Shown: one piece after another, positions 21,797 to 29,235 of the stretch
Layout: every line of letters begins with the position of its first letter
How positions within the stretch are numbered: position 1 is the stretch's first letter
Assembly: GCA_002698575.1 (NCBI GenBank)
Contig: NZZG01000169.1
Location: forward strand, 22,301 to 55,505
Direction: 5' to 3'
From: Pimelobacter sp.
GTDB lineage: Bacteria > Actinomycetota > Actinomycetes > Propionibacteriales > Nocardioidaceae
Length of the DNA: 33,205 nt
Program-made: the position numbers and the translations under genes
Notes under the pieces: model-generated
Database searches by the model: none
What the model saw: only the letters and a program-made list of their open reading frames with translations
What the model was told of the DNA's origin: nothing

Positions 21797-22336
21797 GTGA
21801 CGCGCACCGTGCAACGCGCGCCGTCGCTCGTCGTGGCCATGGGCGTCTCGGGCACCGGGAAGTCGTCGGTGGGCACGCTCGTGGCCGAGCGCCTAGGCCT
21901 CGACTTCGTCGAGGGCGACGACTACCACCCGGAGTCCAACATCGCGAAGATGCGCGAGGGGATCGCGCTGACCGACGAGGACCGCCGACCGTGGCTGCAG
22001 ATCCTCGCCGACCTGGCCGGGCGGCGCCTCGACGCCGGCCGCTCGCTCGTGCTCACCTGCTCGGCGCTGAAGCGCGGCTACCGTGACACGCTGCGCTCCG
22101 GCGTGCCGGGGGGAGCGGCGTTCTTCCTGCACCTGCACGCCGACCACGACGTGCTCTCGGCGCGGATGGCGCAACGCACCAAGCACTTCATGCCGACCTC
22201 GCTGCTGGACTCGCAGCTGCAGACCCTCGAGCCTCTGCAGGACGACGAGCTCGGCGCCGTCGTCGACGTGGAGCCCCCGATCGAGGAGGTCGCCGACGCG
22301 GCCGTCGACGCCCTGGGGGTCCAGGGAGTCGGGTGA
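21797..22336 (+). CDS. gntK: Gluconokinase
   Basis: A 179-residue kinase of the standard small GntK type, starting at GTG with GGGCAGG upstream. The P-loop GVSGTGKSS is at 16-24, followed by FVEGDDYHPESNIAKMREGIALTDEDRRPWL (37-67), the gluconate-binding and lid region, and TCSALKRGYRD. It phosphorylates D-gluconate to 6-phosphogluconate for the pentose phosphate or Entner-Doudoroff route. It completes the module with the GntP permease and GntR regulator. An internal ATG at 21839 would fall at the P-loop and is not a credible start. Confidence 0.93.
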   Translation: MTRTVQRAPSLVVAMGVSGTGKSSVGTLVAERLGLDFVEGDDYHPESNIAKMREGIALTDEDRRPWLQILADLAGRRLDAGRSLVLTCSALKRGYRDTLRSGVPGGAAFFLHLHADHDVLSARMAQRTKHFMPTSLLDSQLQTLEPLQDDELGAVVDVEPPIEEVADAAVDALGVQGVG

Positions 22337-22342
22337 GCGGTC

Positions 22343-23656
22343 CTACCAGGACCGCACGAGCGGGAGCGTGTGCTGTCCGCCGGGACGCACCATCAGGATC
22401 TGGTCGACGCCCATCCGGCCGTCGCGGAAGGCCATCGAGCCGCCGACGAGGTAGAGCTCCCAGACGCGGTAGACCTCCTCGCCCATCAGCTCGACCAGGC
22501 GGTCGCGGTTGGCGTAGAAGTTCTCGAGCCAGCCGGCCACGGTGTGCACGTAGTGCTCGCGCAACCCGTGCACGTCGCGGACCTCGAGGCCGGCGCGCTC
22601 CAGGAAGGCGACGGTCTCGCCGACCGGGCGCATGTACATGTCGGGGGCGATGAACGACTCGATGAAGGGTCCGCCGCCGGGCCACTTGCCGGTGCGCGAC
22701 ATCTGCTGGATCAGCACGCGCCCGCCGGGCTTGACCGAGCGGTGCAGCACCTCGGCGTACGTCGGGTAGTTCTTCTGCCCGACGTGCTCACCCATCTCGA
22801 TCGAGGAGACGGCGTCGAAGGTGCCGCGCTCGGGCACCTCGCGGTAGTCCTGCAGCCGGATCTCGACGCGGTCGCCCAGGCCGCGCTCGGCGATGCGGGC
22901 GTCGATGAACTTCTTCTGCTCGGCCGCGATCGTGACCCCGACGACCTTGGCGCCGAACTTCTCCGCGGCGCGCAGCGACATGGACCCCCAGCCGCAGCCG
23001 ATGTCGAGCAGGGTGGAGCCCTCCTCGAGACCGAGCTTGGTGCAGACCAGGTCGAGCTTGGCCTCCTGCGCCTCCTGCAGCGGCACCTCCGGCGTCGTGT
23101 GGTAGCCGCTGGAGTAGGCCATGTGGGGCTCGAGGATCAACGAGTAGAACTCGTTGGACAGGTCGTAGTGGTGCGCGATCGCGCGTCGGTCGCGCAGCGC
23201 ACTGTGCAGCCGTCCACGGATCTGGGCCTGCGAGGCCGGAGCGGCCGGCGGGCGACCCAGGGCGCCGAGGTCGAGCGCGGTGCGCACGGCCTTGACGATC
23301 GCGGTGGGGGTCGGGCGCGCGCCGGACAGGCCGCGCTCCTTGGCCACGGCGAAGGCGTAGGTCAGGGCCTTGTCCAGGTCCCAGCCGTCGACCTCGGGGA
23401 CGTCGAGCTCGCCGGTGACGTAGGCCTGCGCGGCGCCGAGCTCGCCCGGGTGCCACAGGAGACGCCGTACGGCGTCGACGGAGCTGAGCACGACCAGCGG
23501 GCCGTCGGGCGAGCCGGTCTCGGAGCCGTCCCAGGCGCGCAGCCGCACCGGCAGCTCGCCGCCGCCGATGAAGGGGGCGAGGGCCTCGGCGAGGCGTGGG
23601 GCGATGCCGGCCGACGCGCCGGTGGAGGTCACGTGCGTGGAGTCGGTCGTGGTCAT
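22343..23656 (-). CDS. Cyclopropane-fatty-acid synthase-like methyltransferase, divergent paralog
   Basis: A 437-residue SAM-dependent methyltransferase. The N-terminal 140 residues are a lipid-binding-type extension (AYVTGELDVPEVDGWDLDKAL). Then come AHHYDLSNEFY (161-171), the SAM site LLDIGCGWGSMSL (216-228), FDAVSSIEMGEHVGQKNY and an aromatic C-terminus. In the motif that usually reads YSC-x-Y/L-F, this protein has YSSGYH (181-186), so the cysteine that helps hold bicarbonate in CFA synthases is serine; the later His of the LHTI motif is Gln (VLIQQM). The reaction may therefore differ from simple cyclopropanation, for example another methyl addition to unsaturated acyl chains. Its ATG overlaps the stop of the upstream CFA gene (ATGA), and it is the last gene of the SigK-linked leftward cluster. 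Confidence 0.85.
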   Translation of the reverse strand: MTTTDSTHVTSTGASAGIAPRLAEALAPFIGGGELPVRLRAWDGSETGSPDGPLVVLSSVDAVRRLLWHPGELGAAQAYVTGELDVPEVDGWDLDKALTYAFAVAKERGLSGARPTPTAIVKAVRTALDLGALGRPPAAPASQAQIRGRLHSALRDRRAIAHHYDLSNEFYSLILEPHMAYSSGYHTTPEVPLQEAQEAKLDLVCTKLGLEEGSTLLDIGCGWGSMSLRAAEKFGAKVVGVTIAAEQKKFIDARIAERGLGDRVEIRLQDYREVPERGTFDAVSSIEMGEHVGQKNYPTYAEVLHRSVKPGGRVLIQQMSRTGKWPGGGPFIESFIAPDMYMRPVGETVAFLERAGLEVRDVHGLREHYVHTVAGWLENFYANRDRLVELMGEEVYRVWELYLVGGSMAFRDGRMGVDQILMVRPGGQHTLPLVRSW

Positions 23657-24906
23657 CGGCCTCCCTCTCGCGAGAACGTCAGCTGGTGGTCGCCGATGTA
23701 CTCCGAGGCGAAGCCGGCCAGGGAGTACTCGAGGTAGAAGTGCCACATCCGCAGGAACGTCTCGTCGAAGCCGAGCTCGAGGACCTCCTCGGAGCGGGCC
23801 TGGAACGCCTCGTCCCACATCCGCAGCGTGGGCACGTAGTGCAGTCCCATCGAGAACGGCTCGTGCATCTTCAGCGACGTGTGCTCGGCGGTGATCTCGT
23901 CGATGACCTGGACCGACGGCAGGAACCCGCCGGGGAAGATGTACTTGTTGATCCAGGTGTAGGTGTTGCGGGTGGCCAGCATTCGGTCGTGCGGCATCGT
24001 GATGGCCTGCACGCAGATCTTGCCGCCCGGGGCCAGGACCCGGTCGAGCGTCTCGAAGTAGGTCTGCCAGTACTGCCAGCCCACGGCCTCGATCATCTCG
24101 ACCGAGACGATCGCGTCGAAGCTGCCCTGGACCTCGCGGTAGTCGCAGATCTCCACCGAGATCTGCTCGGACAGTCCGGCGGCCGCGATCCGCCGGTCGG
24201 CGAGCGCCTTCTGCTCCAGCGACAGCGTGATCGTGCGCACCGTCGCGCCGCGGCGCGCCGCGCGGATGGCGAGCGCGCCCCAGCCGGAGCCGATCTCCAG
24301 CAGGCGGGTGCCCTCGGTGACGCCGGCCTCGTCGAGCATCCGGTCGATCTTGCGCTCCTGGGCGCCGACGAGGTCGGCGACGCGGGCCTCGGACGGGTCG
24401 CCCTCGAAGAGCGCGCAGGAATAGCTGAGCGTCTGGTCGAGGAACAGCTCGAAGAGGTCGTTGGACAGGTCGTAGTGGTGCGCGATGTTGTCCTGGGAGT
24501 TCTCCTGGGAGCTCTTCTGCTTCTTGGGCGGCCGCTTGACCGCGAGGCTCCGCAGCTTCTGCAGCGGAGCAGGCACCAGGGTGGAGATGTCGGAGGCAAG
24601 CACGGTGAGGAATCCGCCGAGGTCCTCGGCCTCCCACGAACCGGTCAGGTAGGCCTCGCCGAAGCCGATGAGCGCACCCTTGCCGAGGCGGGCGAAAAAC
24701 TCGTCGGGCCGCACGATGTGCATGCTCGGCCCGCCCTTGCCCCACGACTCACCGGCTGCGGTGGTCACGGTGACGTCCAGCCGGTTGATCGCGGTGATGA
24801 AGAGTCTGCGGGCGATCCGGGCCGACACGGCCGTCCGGGGGCCGGACGGGACGGTGTCGAGGCCGGGCCAGTGGTTGGCGCTGATGCGCTCGGGAGCGAC
24901 GGTCAT
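23653..24906 (-). CDS. Cyclopropane-fatty-acyl-phospholipid synthase family protein (UfaA1-like)
   Basis: A 417-residue SAM-dependent methyltransferase with a good AGAGGAAG ribosome site. Landmarks are GFGEAYLTGSWEAEDL (80-96), IAHHYDLSNDLFELFLD (141-157), YSCALF with C164 (162-167), RLLEIGSGWGALA (201-213), FDAIVSVEMIEAVGWQYW (263-280) and TWINKYIFPGGFLPS. This is the arrangement of the UfaA1 group, whose gene in Mycobacterium tuberculosis (Rv0447c) lies in the sigK locus beside DUF1365 and FAD-oxidoreductase genes, as here. It methylates double bonds of membrane phospholipid acyl chains; whether the product is a cyclopropane or a mid-chain methyl branch cannot be read from sequence. It overlaps the fused FAD/DUF1365 gene upstream and the paralog downstream by 4 bases each. 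Confidence 0.9.
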   Translation of the reverse strand: MTVAPERISANHWPGLDTVPSGPRTAVSARIARRLFITAINRLDVTVTTAAGESWGKGGPSMHIVRPDEFFARLGKGALIGFGEAYLTGSWEAEDLGGFLTVLASDISTLVPAPLQKLRSLAVKRPPKKQKSSQENSQDNIAHHYDLSNDLFELFLDQTLSYSCALFEGDPSEARVADLVGAQERKIDRMLDEAGVTEGTRLLEIGSGWGALAIRAARRGATVRTITLSLEQKALADRRIAAAGLSEQISVEICDYREVQGSFDAIVSVEMIEAVGWQYWQTYFETLDRVLAPGGKICVQAITMPHDRMLATRNTYTWINKYIFPGGFLPSVQVIDEITAEHTSLKMHEPFSMGLHYVPTLRMWDEAFQARSEEVLELGFDETFLRMWHFYLEYSLAGFASEYIGDHQLTFSREGGR

Positions 24907-26975
24907 CGGACTTCCTCTTTCTGTACGTCGGCCTGCGTATGAGCCGGCCGCGGCCGTACGGGCAGGCGCCGCAGCCACAGCCAGATGCCGTGCGCGCGGA
25001 TGAGCAGGGAGCCGCGCAGGGCCGCGGGAGCGGCGCTGCGCGCGGTGGCGTTGCTGCGCTCACCGATCAGGGAGGCGCTGAAGCGGTCTCCGTCGTCGGT
25101 GGTGAGCTCCACGACGATGTGGAGCTTGTCGCCCGGCACCGGGACCGTGAGGTCGTAGGTGCCGTCGGTGCCGTGGAACGGCGAGACGTACATGGCCTTG
25201 GGCGTCGTCGCCCGGCCCTGCTCGTCGGGGTGGACGAGGTAGGCGTGCCGGTCGCCGTAGGTGTTGTGCACCTCGACGACCGTCGCCGCGAGCTCGCCGG
25301 ACTCGTCCCAGCACCAGAACACGCTGATCGGGTTGAAGCAGTAGCCGAAGGCGCGGGCGTTGGCCGCCATCATGATCCGGCCGGTGCCGATCTCGACGTC
25401 GCGGGCACGCAGGAAGGCGAGCACGTTGTCGCGGATCGACTCCTCGGGGTCCCCGAGGTGGTCGCGGGACTCGAAGCGTCCGAGGAAGCCGTGGTCGGGC
25501 AGGTCGTCGAGGTCGACGAGCCACATCCGTGAGCGGTGGGTGAAGCGGCGCTTGAAGGGCGCTCGCCGCGTGTGGCTGATCGTCGCGTCGAAGATCCCGC
25601 TCGCGATCTCCGGGGCAGCCTCACGCCCGGCACCGCCGGACGCGAACGTCTCGGGCCACTCCAGGCCGAGCCGCGTCGCGGCCGCGCGCCCGGAGCGCGC
25701 ACCGTCCTCGTGGAAGCCCCAGCCGTGGTAGGCGCCGGCGAAGACGACCCGGTCGGTGTCGATCTCGGGCAGGCGGGCCTGGGCCGCGACCGACGTGGGG
25801 TTGTAGAGGGGGTGCTCGTAGGACATCCGGTCGATGACCGTGCTCGGGTCGACGAGGTCCTCGCCACCCAGCGTCACCAGGTAGTGCGTGTCGGTGTCGA
25901 GGCGCTGCAACCGGGTCAGGTCGTAGGTGACCATGACGCCGTCGTCGATCGGGCGGGGCACGGCGACGCCGGGACGGCGAAAGTTCCAGGAGGCCCAGGC
26001 CTTCTCGGCCCGGGGCAGCAGGGAGGTGTCGGTGTGCAGCAGCGCCGTGTTGGGCGAGTAGGGCATCGCGCCGAGCAGCTCGCGCTGCAGGGCGGTCGGC
26101 TCGGCCAGCATGGAGAGTGCCTGGCCGGGGTGCGTGGCGATGACCACGGCGTCGTACGTCGTGACCGCGCCGCTGCCGTCGGTGATCTCGACGCCACCCC
26201 GGCCGCCGGGACCCTGCCCCTCGGGGACCTCGAGCACCGAGGTGACCTTGGTGCCGAGCCGGATCGTGTGGGGTCCGGAGGTGAGCTCGGCCTCGATCTT
26301 GGAGACGTAGGAGTGGGAACCGCCGGTGACGGTGCGCCACTGCGGCGAGCCGAAGATGCCGAGCATCCCGTGGTGCTCGAGGAAGGTGAAGAGGTAGCGG
26401 GCCGGGTAGTCCAGGGACACCTCGGGCTCGCACGACCACACGCAGGCCACGACGGGCTCCATGAAGTGCCGCACGAAGTAGGCGCTGAACCGGCCGGCCT
26501 CCAGGAACTCCCGCAGGGTGCGGGTGTCCGACTCCTCGGCGAGCAGCGCCTTCGCGAGGCGGTGGAAGCGCGGGATCTCCACGAGCATCGCGAGGTAGCG
26601 GGGCTTGCGGAGGTTGGCGGAGGTCGGGAAGAGGCCCTCGCGACCGAGCGCGCCGGCCCACTCGAGGTCGGAGTCGTCGTCGGTGATCGACATCGACATC
26701 TCCGAGGCCTGGGTGGCGACGCCGAGCTCGGCGAACATCCGCAGCAGGGTCGGGTAGGTGCGGGGGTTGTGCACGATGAACCCGGTGTCGATGCCGAGCA
26801 TCCGGGTGCTGCCGTCGGCCTGCTGCTCGGGCACCTGGTGGGTGTCCGCGTGTCCTCCGAGCCGGTCGTCGGCCTCGAGGAGGGTGACCTGGGCGGTGCG
26901 CGAGGCGATGTAGGCGGCGGTGAGTCCGGCCACGCCGGAACCCACCACGGCGACCTGTCGTGGCCGTGGTGTCAT
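24903..26975 (-). CDS. Fusion protein: FAD-dependent amine-oxidase-type oxidoreductase + DUF1365
   Basis: One uninterrupted frame of 690 residues holds two families. Residues 1 to about 450 are an FAD-dependent oxidoreductase: VAVVGSGVAGLTAAYIA with the GxGxxG loop at 12-17, LEADDRLGGHADTH (33-46), and the C-terminal FAD contact FAGAYHGWGFHEDGARSG (412-429). Residues 455-690 are DUF1365: GIFDATISHTRRAPFKRRFTHRSRMWLVDLD, GYCFNPISVFWCWD and VHNTYGDRHAYLVHPD. In Mycobacterium tuberculosis these are the separate genes Rv0449c and Rv0448c next to ufaA1. The joining linker (ETFASGGAGREAAPE) is short. Both probably act with the following methyltransferase in modifying or reducing lipid acyl chains; the reaction is unknown. 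The start is 8 bases after the rskA stop and the stop overlaps the CFA gene by 4 bases. Confidence 0.88.
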   Translation of the reverse strand: MTPRPRQVAVVGSGVAGLTAAYIASRTAQVTLLEADDRLGGHADTHQVPEQQADGSTRMLGIDTGFIVHNPRTYPTLLRMFAELGVATQASEMSMSITDDDSDLEWAGALGREGLFPTSANLRKPRYLAMLVEIPRFHRLAKALLAEESDTRTLREFLEAGRFSAYFVRHFMEPVVACVWSCEPEVSLDYPARYLFTFLEHHGMLGIFGSPQWRTVTGGSHSYVSKIEAELTSGPHTIRLGTKVTSVLEVPEGQGPGGRGGVEITDGSGAVTTYDAVVIATHPGQALSMLAEPTALQRELLGAMPYSPNTALLHTDTSLLPRAEKAWASWNFRRPGVAVPRPIDDGVMVTYDLTRLQRLDTDTHYLVTLGGEDLVDPSTVIDRMSYEHPLYNPTSVAAQARLPEIDTDRVVFAGAYHGWGFHEDGARSGRAAATRLGLEWPETFASGGAGREAAPEIASGIFDATISHTRRAPFKRRFTHRSRMWLVDLDDLPDHGFLGRFESRDHLGDPEESIRDNVLAFLRARDVEIGTGRIMMAANARAFGYCFNPISVFWCWDESGELAATVVEVHNTYGDRHAYLVHPDEQGRATTPKAMYVSPFHGTDGTYDLTVPVPGDKLHIVVELTTDDGDRFSASLIGERSNATARSAAPAALRGSLLIRAHGIWLWLRRLPVRPRPAHTQADVQKEEVR

Positions 26976-26983
26976 CTCGCCGC

Positions 26984-27700
26984 TCAGCTCTCGGGGAAGT
27001 CGAACGCGGCCACGATGCGATCGGTCGAGGGGGTCTCGACGCCACCGGCCTTCTCGATGGTGATCGCGAGGCCCTGCGCCGATCCGGGGTCGCCCTCGAC
27101 GAGCACCTTGCTGGCGTCGCCGTCGACCAGGCCGGCCGGGACCTCCACACCGTCGTGGATGGTCCAGAGCTGGTAGGTGCGACCGCTCTGCAGGCGCGGC
27201 ATGTTGTGGGTCGAGACGTACGCCGAGTTGAGGGACGGGGAGCGCGTGACCGTGATCGCGCCGCCACCGTCGAGCTCCTTGGTCAGGACCTGGACGTCGG
27301 TGGCCTGCTCGAGCTGGGCGGCGGTGAAACCCGTCGACGACGGCTGCTCCCACGGGTGCCACACGGTGGCGCCCACGCCACCGATGACGACGAACGCGGC
27401 TGCGGCGGCGACCATCGCCGGGAGGCGGCGACGGTGGGCGCGGGCCCGGTCCTGGACGTCGGCGAAGAGCGGCGGCAGCGGCCGCACGGTCTCGATCGTG
27501 GAGAGCACGCGGTCGCGCAGATCGGGTGGCGCCTGCTGGGAGACGGTCTCGGCGAGCAGCGCCGCGCCCTCGCGCAGCGAGTCCACCTCGGCCTGGCAGT
27601 CGGCGCACCCGGCGAGGTGCCGCTCGAACTGGGCCCGTTCGAAGTCGTCGACGGCGTCGACGGCATAGGCTCCCGAGAGAGCGTGGATGTCCCCACTCAT
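26984..27700 (-). CDS. rskA: Anti-sigma-K factor RskA
   Basis: A 238-residue membrane anti-sigma factor. The N-terminal zinc-associated anti-sigma domain has H28-xxx-C32-xx-C35 (HLAGCADC) after the typical HALSGAYAVDAVDDFERAQFERHL. A single transmembrane helix spans about 94-113. The exterior RskA domain (about 125-238) contains ITVTRSPSLNSAYVSTHNMPRLQSGRTYQLWTIHDG. RskA holds SigK inactive and releases it on an extracytoplasmic signal followed by proteolysis. Its ATG overlaps the sigK stop by 4 bases, so the two are co-translated. Confidence 0.93.
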   Translation of the reverse strand: MSGDIHALSGAYAVDAVDDFERAQFERHLAGCADCQAEVDSLREGAALLAETVSQQAPPDLRDRVLSTIETVRPLPPLFADVQDRARAHRRRLPAMVAAAAAFVVIGGVGATVWHPWEQPSSTGFTAAQLEQATDVQVLTKELDGGGAITVTRSPSLNSAYVSTHNMPRLQSGRTYQLWTIHDGVEVPAGLVDGDASKVLVEGDPGSAQGLAITIEKAGGVETPSTDRIVAAFDFPES

Positions 27701-28305
27701 GAGCCCACTCCCATCTTGTCGCGCAACCGGATGAGTCCATCGCGGATGCGGGTCTTGGCGGTCCCGACAGGGAGCTCAAGTATCCCTGCCACTTCGGTAT
27801 GTGTGTAACCACCAAAATACGCGAGCTCGAGAGCCTCTCGCTGTACGTCGGTGAGACTTGCCATCGCCTTGCGCACCCGCTGGGCCTCCATGGAGGACTG
27901 GGCGGCATCCGCAGTGGTGTCGATGTCGATCGTGTGGTTCTGCTGGTGGTACGTCGTGTCGCGTCGCGTGGACGCCTCGGCCGACCGCACGCGGTCGACC
28001 GACTTACGATGACAGATCGTCATCAGCCACGAGAGAGCGCTGCCCTTGTCGGCGTCGAACCTGCTGGAGGTCCGCCAGACCTCGAGGAAGGCCTCCTGGG
28101 TGACCTCCTCGGCCTGGGCCGGGTCGCGCACCACGCGGACGGCCAGGCCGTGCACGCGGGCCTGCGTGGCGTCGTACAGCTCGGCGAACGCGGCCTGGTC
28201 CCCCCGGGCGGAGCGGCGCAGCAGGTCCGCGAGCCGGTCGGCGGCGCTCGCCGCCGGCACCCCCGCGAGGGGGGTGCCGGACGACGTGCGCTTGGCCTGA
28301 CTCAT
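27697..28305 (-). CDS. sigK: ECF sigma factor SigK
   Basis: A 202-residue ECF sigma factor. Region 2 (about 36-103) contains AAFAELYDATQARVHGLAVRVVRDPAQAEEVTQEAFLEVWR and SALSWLMTICHRKSVDRVRS; region 4 (about 140-198) contains ASLTDVQREALELAYFGGYTHTEVAGILELPVGTAKTRIRDGLIRLR. With RskA next to it, SigK is the secure assignment. It has a single cysteine (C98, in region 2), so the intramolecular disulfide described for region 4 of the mycobacterial protein cannot form. Likely targets here are its own operon and the fasciclin and molybdoenzyme genes, which carry SigK-like promoter sequences. It starts 31 bases after the fasciclin gene, so it may be co-transcribed with it. Confidence 0.93.
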   Translation of the reverse strand: MSQAKRTSSGTPLAGVPAASAADRLADLLRRSARGDQAAFAELYDATQARVHGLAVRVVRDPAQAEEVTQEAFLEVWRTSSRFDADKGSALSWLMTICHRKSVDRVRSAEASTRRDTTYHQQNHTIDIDTTADAAQSSMEAQRVRKAMASLTDVQREALELAYFGGYTHTEVAGILELPVGTAKTRIRDGLIRLRDKMGVGS

Positions 28306-28336
28306 CTGACTCAGCTGATCCTCGGTGGTGAGGCGA

Positions 28337-29008
28337 TCAGGAGATCGGGCCGGCGAGGACCGAGTCGATGACGTAGACCGTGGCGTTGGCGGTGGGGATG
28401 TTGCCGCACAGCACGGTGGCGGTGACGGTGCCGTCGGAGACGGTCATGCCGTCGGTGTCGCCCTCGACGGTCAGCGTGTCGCCGGCCAGCGTGTCCTGCT
28501 CGCCCACGACGGCGTCGGCGTCGAGGTTGGCGCCGATCACGTGGTGCGCGAGGGTGACGTAGAGGGCCGAGTCGGTGCCCGACTCGTCGGCCTGGGCCTC
28601 CTCGACGAGACCGTTGAGGGCCTCGGGGTCGATGGCCTCGAAGGCACCGTTGAACGGCGCGAAGACGGTCAGCTCGGGCGCACCGTTGAGGGTGTCACCG
28701 AGGCCGTTGACGGCGCCCACGGCGCCGACGAGCTGCTCGAGGAGCGGGTTGTTGCCGGCGGCGGTGGCGACCGGGCTGTCGGACATGCCGACGAAGGAGC
28801 CGTCGCCATCGGCGGGCACCTGGTCGCAGGCGTCACCGAAGGTCTGGGCCTGCGGGTCGTCGCCACCGGTCTCGGTGTCGGTCTCCGAGGAGGTGTCACC
28901 GGAACCGGTGGTCGAGGTCTCCTCGTCGTCGCCACAGGCGGCGAGCGTCAGGGACAGGGCGAGGACGGCGGCGGCGGCGGTGCCGCGGCGGACGGTGTTG
29001 AGCTTCAT
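28337..29008 (-). CDS. Fasciclin (FAS1) domain lipoprotein, MPT83/MPT70-like
   Basis: A 223-residue secreted lipoprotein. Residues 1-25 are a lipoprotein signal peptide with the lipobox LAAC and lipidated C25. A Thr/Ser/Glu/Gly-rich low-complexity linker follows (about 26-52). The FAS1 domain then runs to the end, with FGDACDQVP, VATAAGNNPLLEQLVGAV, LTVFAPFNGAFEAIDPEAL, YVTLAHHVIGANLDA and a final ATVYVIDSVLAGPIS. Mycobacterial MPT70/MPT83 have this architecture and are the best-known SigK targets, so the position directly before sigK is telling. A SigK-like promoter at 29047-29073 lies upstream and GGAAGG precedes the start. Its role is probably adhesion or envelope-associated binding. Confidence 0.9.
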   Translation of the reverse strand: MKLNTVRRGTAAAAVLALSLTLAACGDDEETSTTGSGDTSSETDTETGGDDPQAQTFGDACDQVPADGDGSFVGMSDSPVATAAGNNPLLEQLVGAVGAVNGLGDTLNGAPELTVFAPFNGAFEAIDPEALNGLVEEAQADESGTDSALYVTLAHHVIGANLDADAVVGEQDTLAGDTLTVEGDTDGMTVSDGTVTATVLCGNIPTANATVYVIDSVLAGPIS

Positions 29009-29046
29009 GGGGTGATGCCTTCCGTTAAGGGGAATTACGGGGAGTG

Positions 29047-29073
29047 ATTCGCCGCCTGGGCGCCCGCGGATTG
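29047..29073 (-). promoter_or_regulatory. SigK-like promoter before the fasciclin gene
   Basis: On the minus strand CAATCC (29068-29073) and GCGAAT (29047-29052) are separated by 15 bases. Each matches the mycobacterial SigK boxes CCATCC and CCGAAT at five of six positions; taking CCAATC as the -35 box gives 16-base spacing. The promoter lies 39 bases before the fasciclin ATG and could also drive sigK-rskA and the genes beyond. Confidence 0.5.
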
Positions 29074-29161
29074 GTCGTGTTGGGCCTGGTTTGGCGGTTT
29101 GTGCGGTGACGGCGCTCACATCGGGGAGCGCAGGCAGGCCACGAGCCGCTGGGACGCCGAC

Positions 29162-29201
29162 AGCGGGCCCGCCCGCGCCCCATGGCGCGTGCGGACCCGC
29201 T
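29162..29201 (-). terminator. Large hairpin after the molybdoenzyme gene
   Basis: AGCGGG (29162-29167) pairs with CCCGCT (29196-29201), enclosing CGCGCC-CCAT-GGCGCG (29174-29189), a perfect 6-bp stem with tetraloop. It lies 35-74 bases beyond the stop of the leftward molybdoenzyme gene and before the fasciclin promoter, where a terminator is expected. There is no T-tract. Confidence 0.5.
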
Positions 29202-29235
29202 GCTGGTGGTCTGGTCAGGCGGTCTCGACGGGAGC

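Noticed and set aside
18525..28305. Horizontal transfer of the gluconate module
   Set aside because: Composition and codon use look like the neighbours, and no integrase, tRNA site or flanking direct repeat is visible. The disrupted gene order alone does not show foreign origin.
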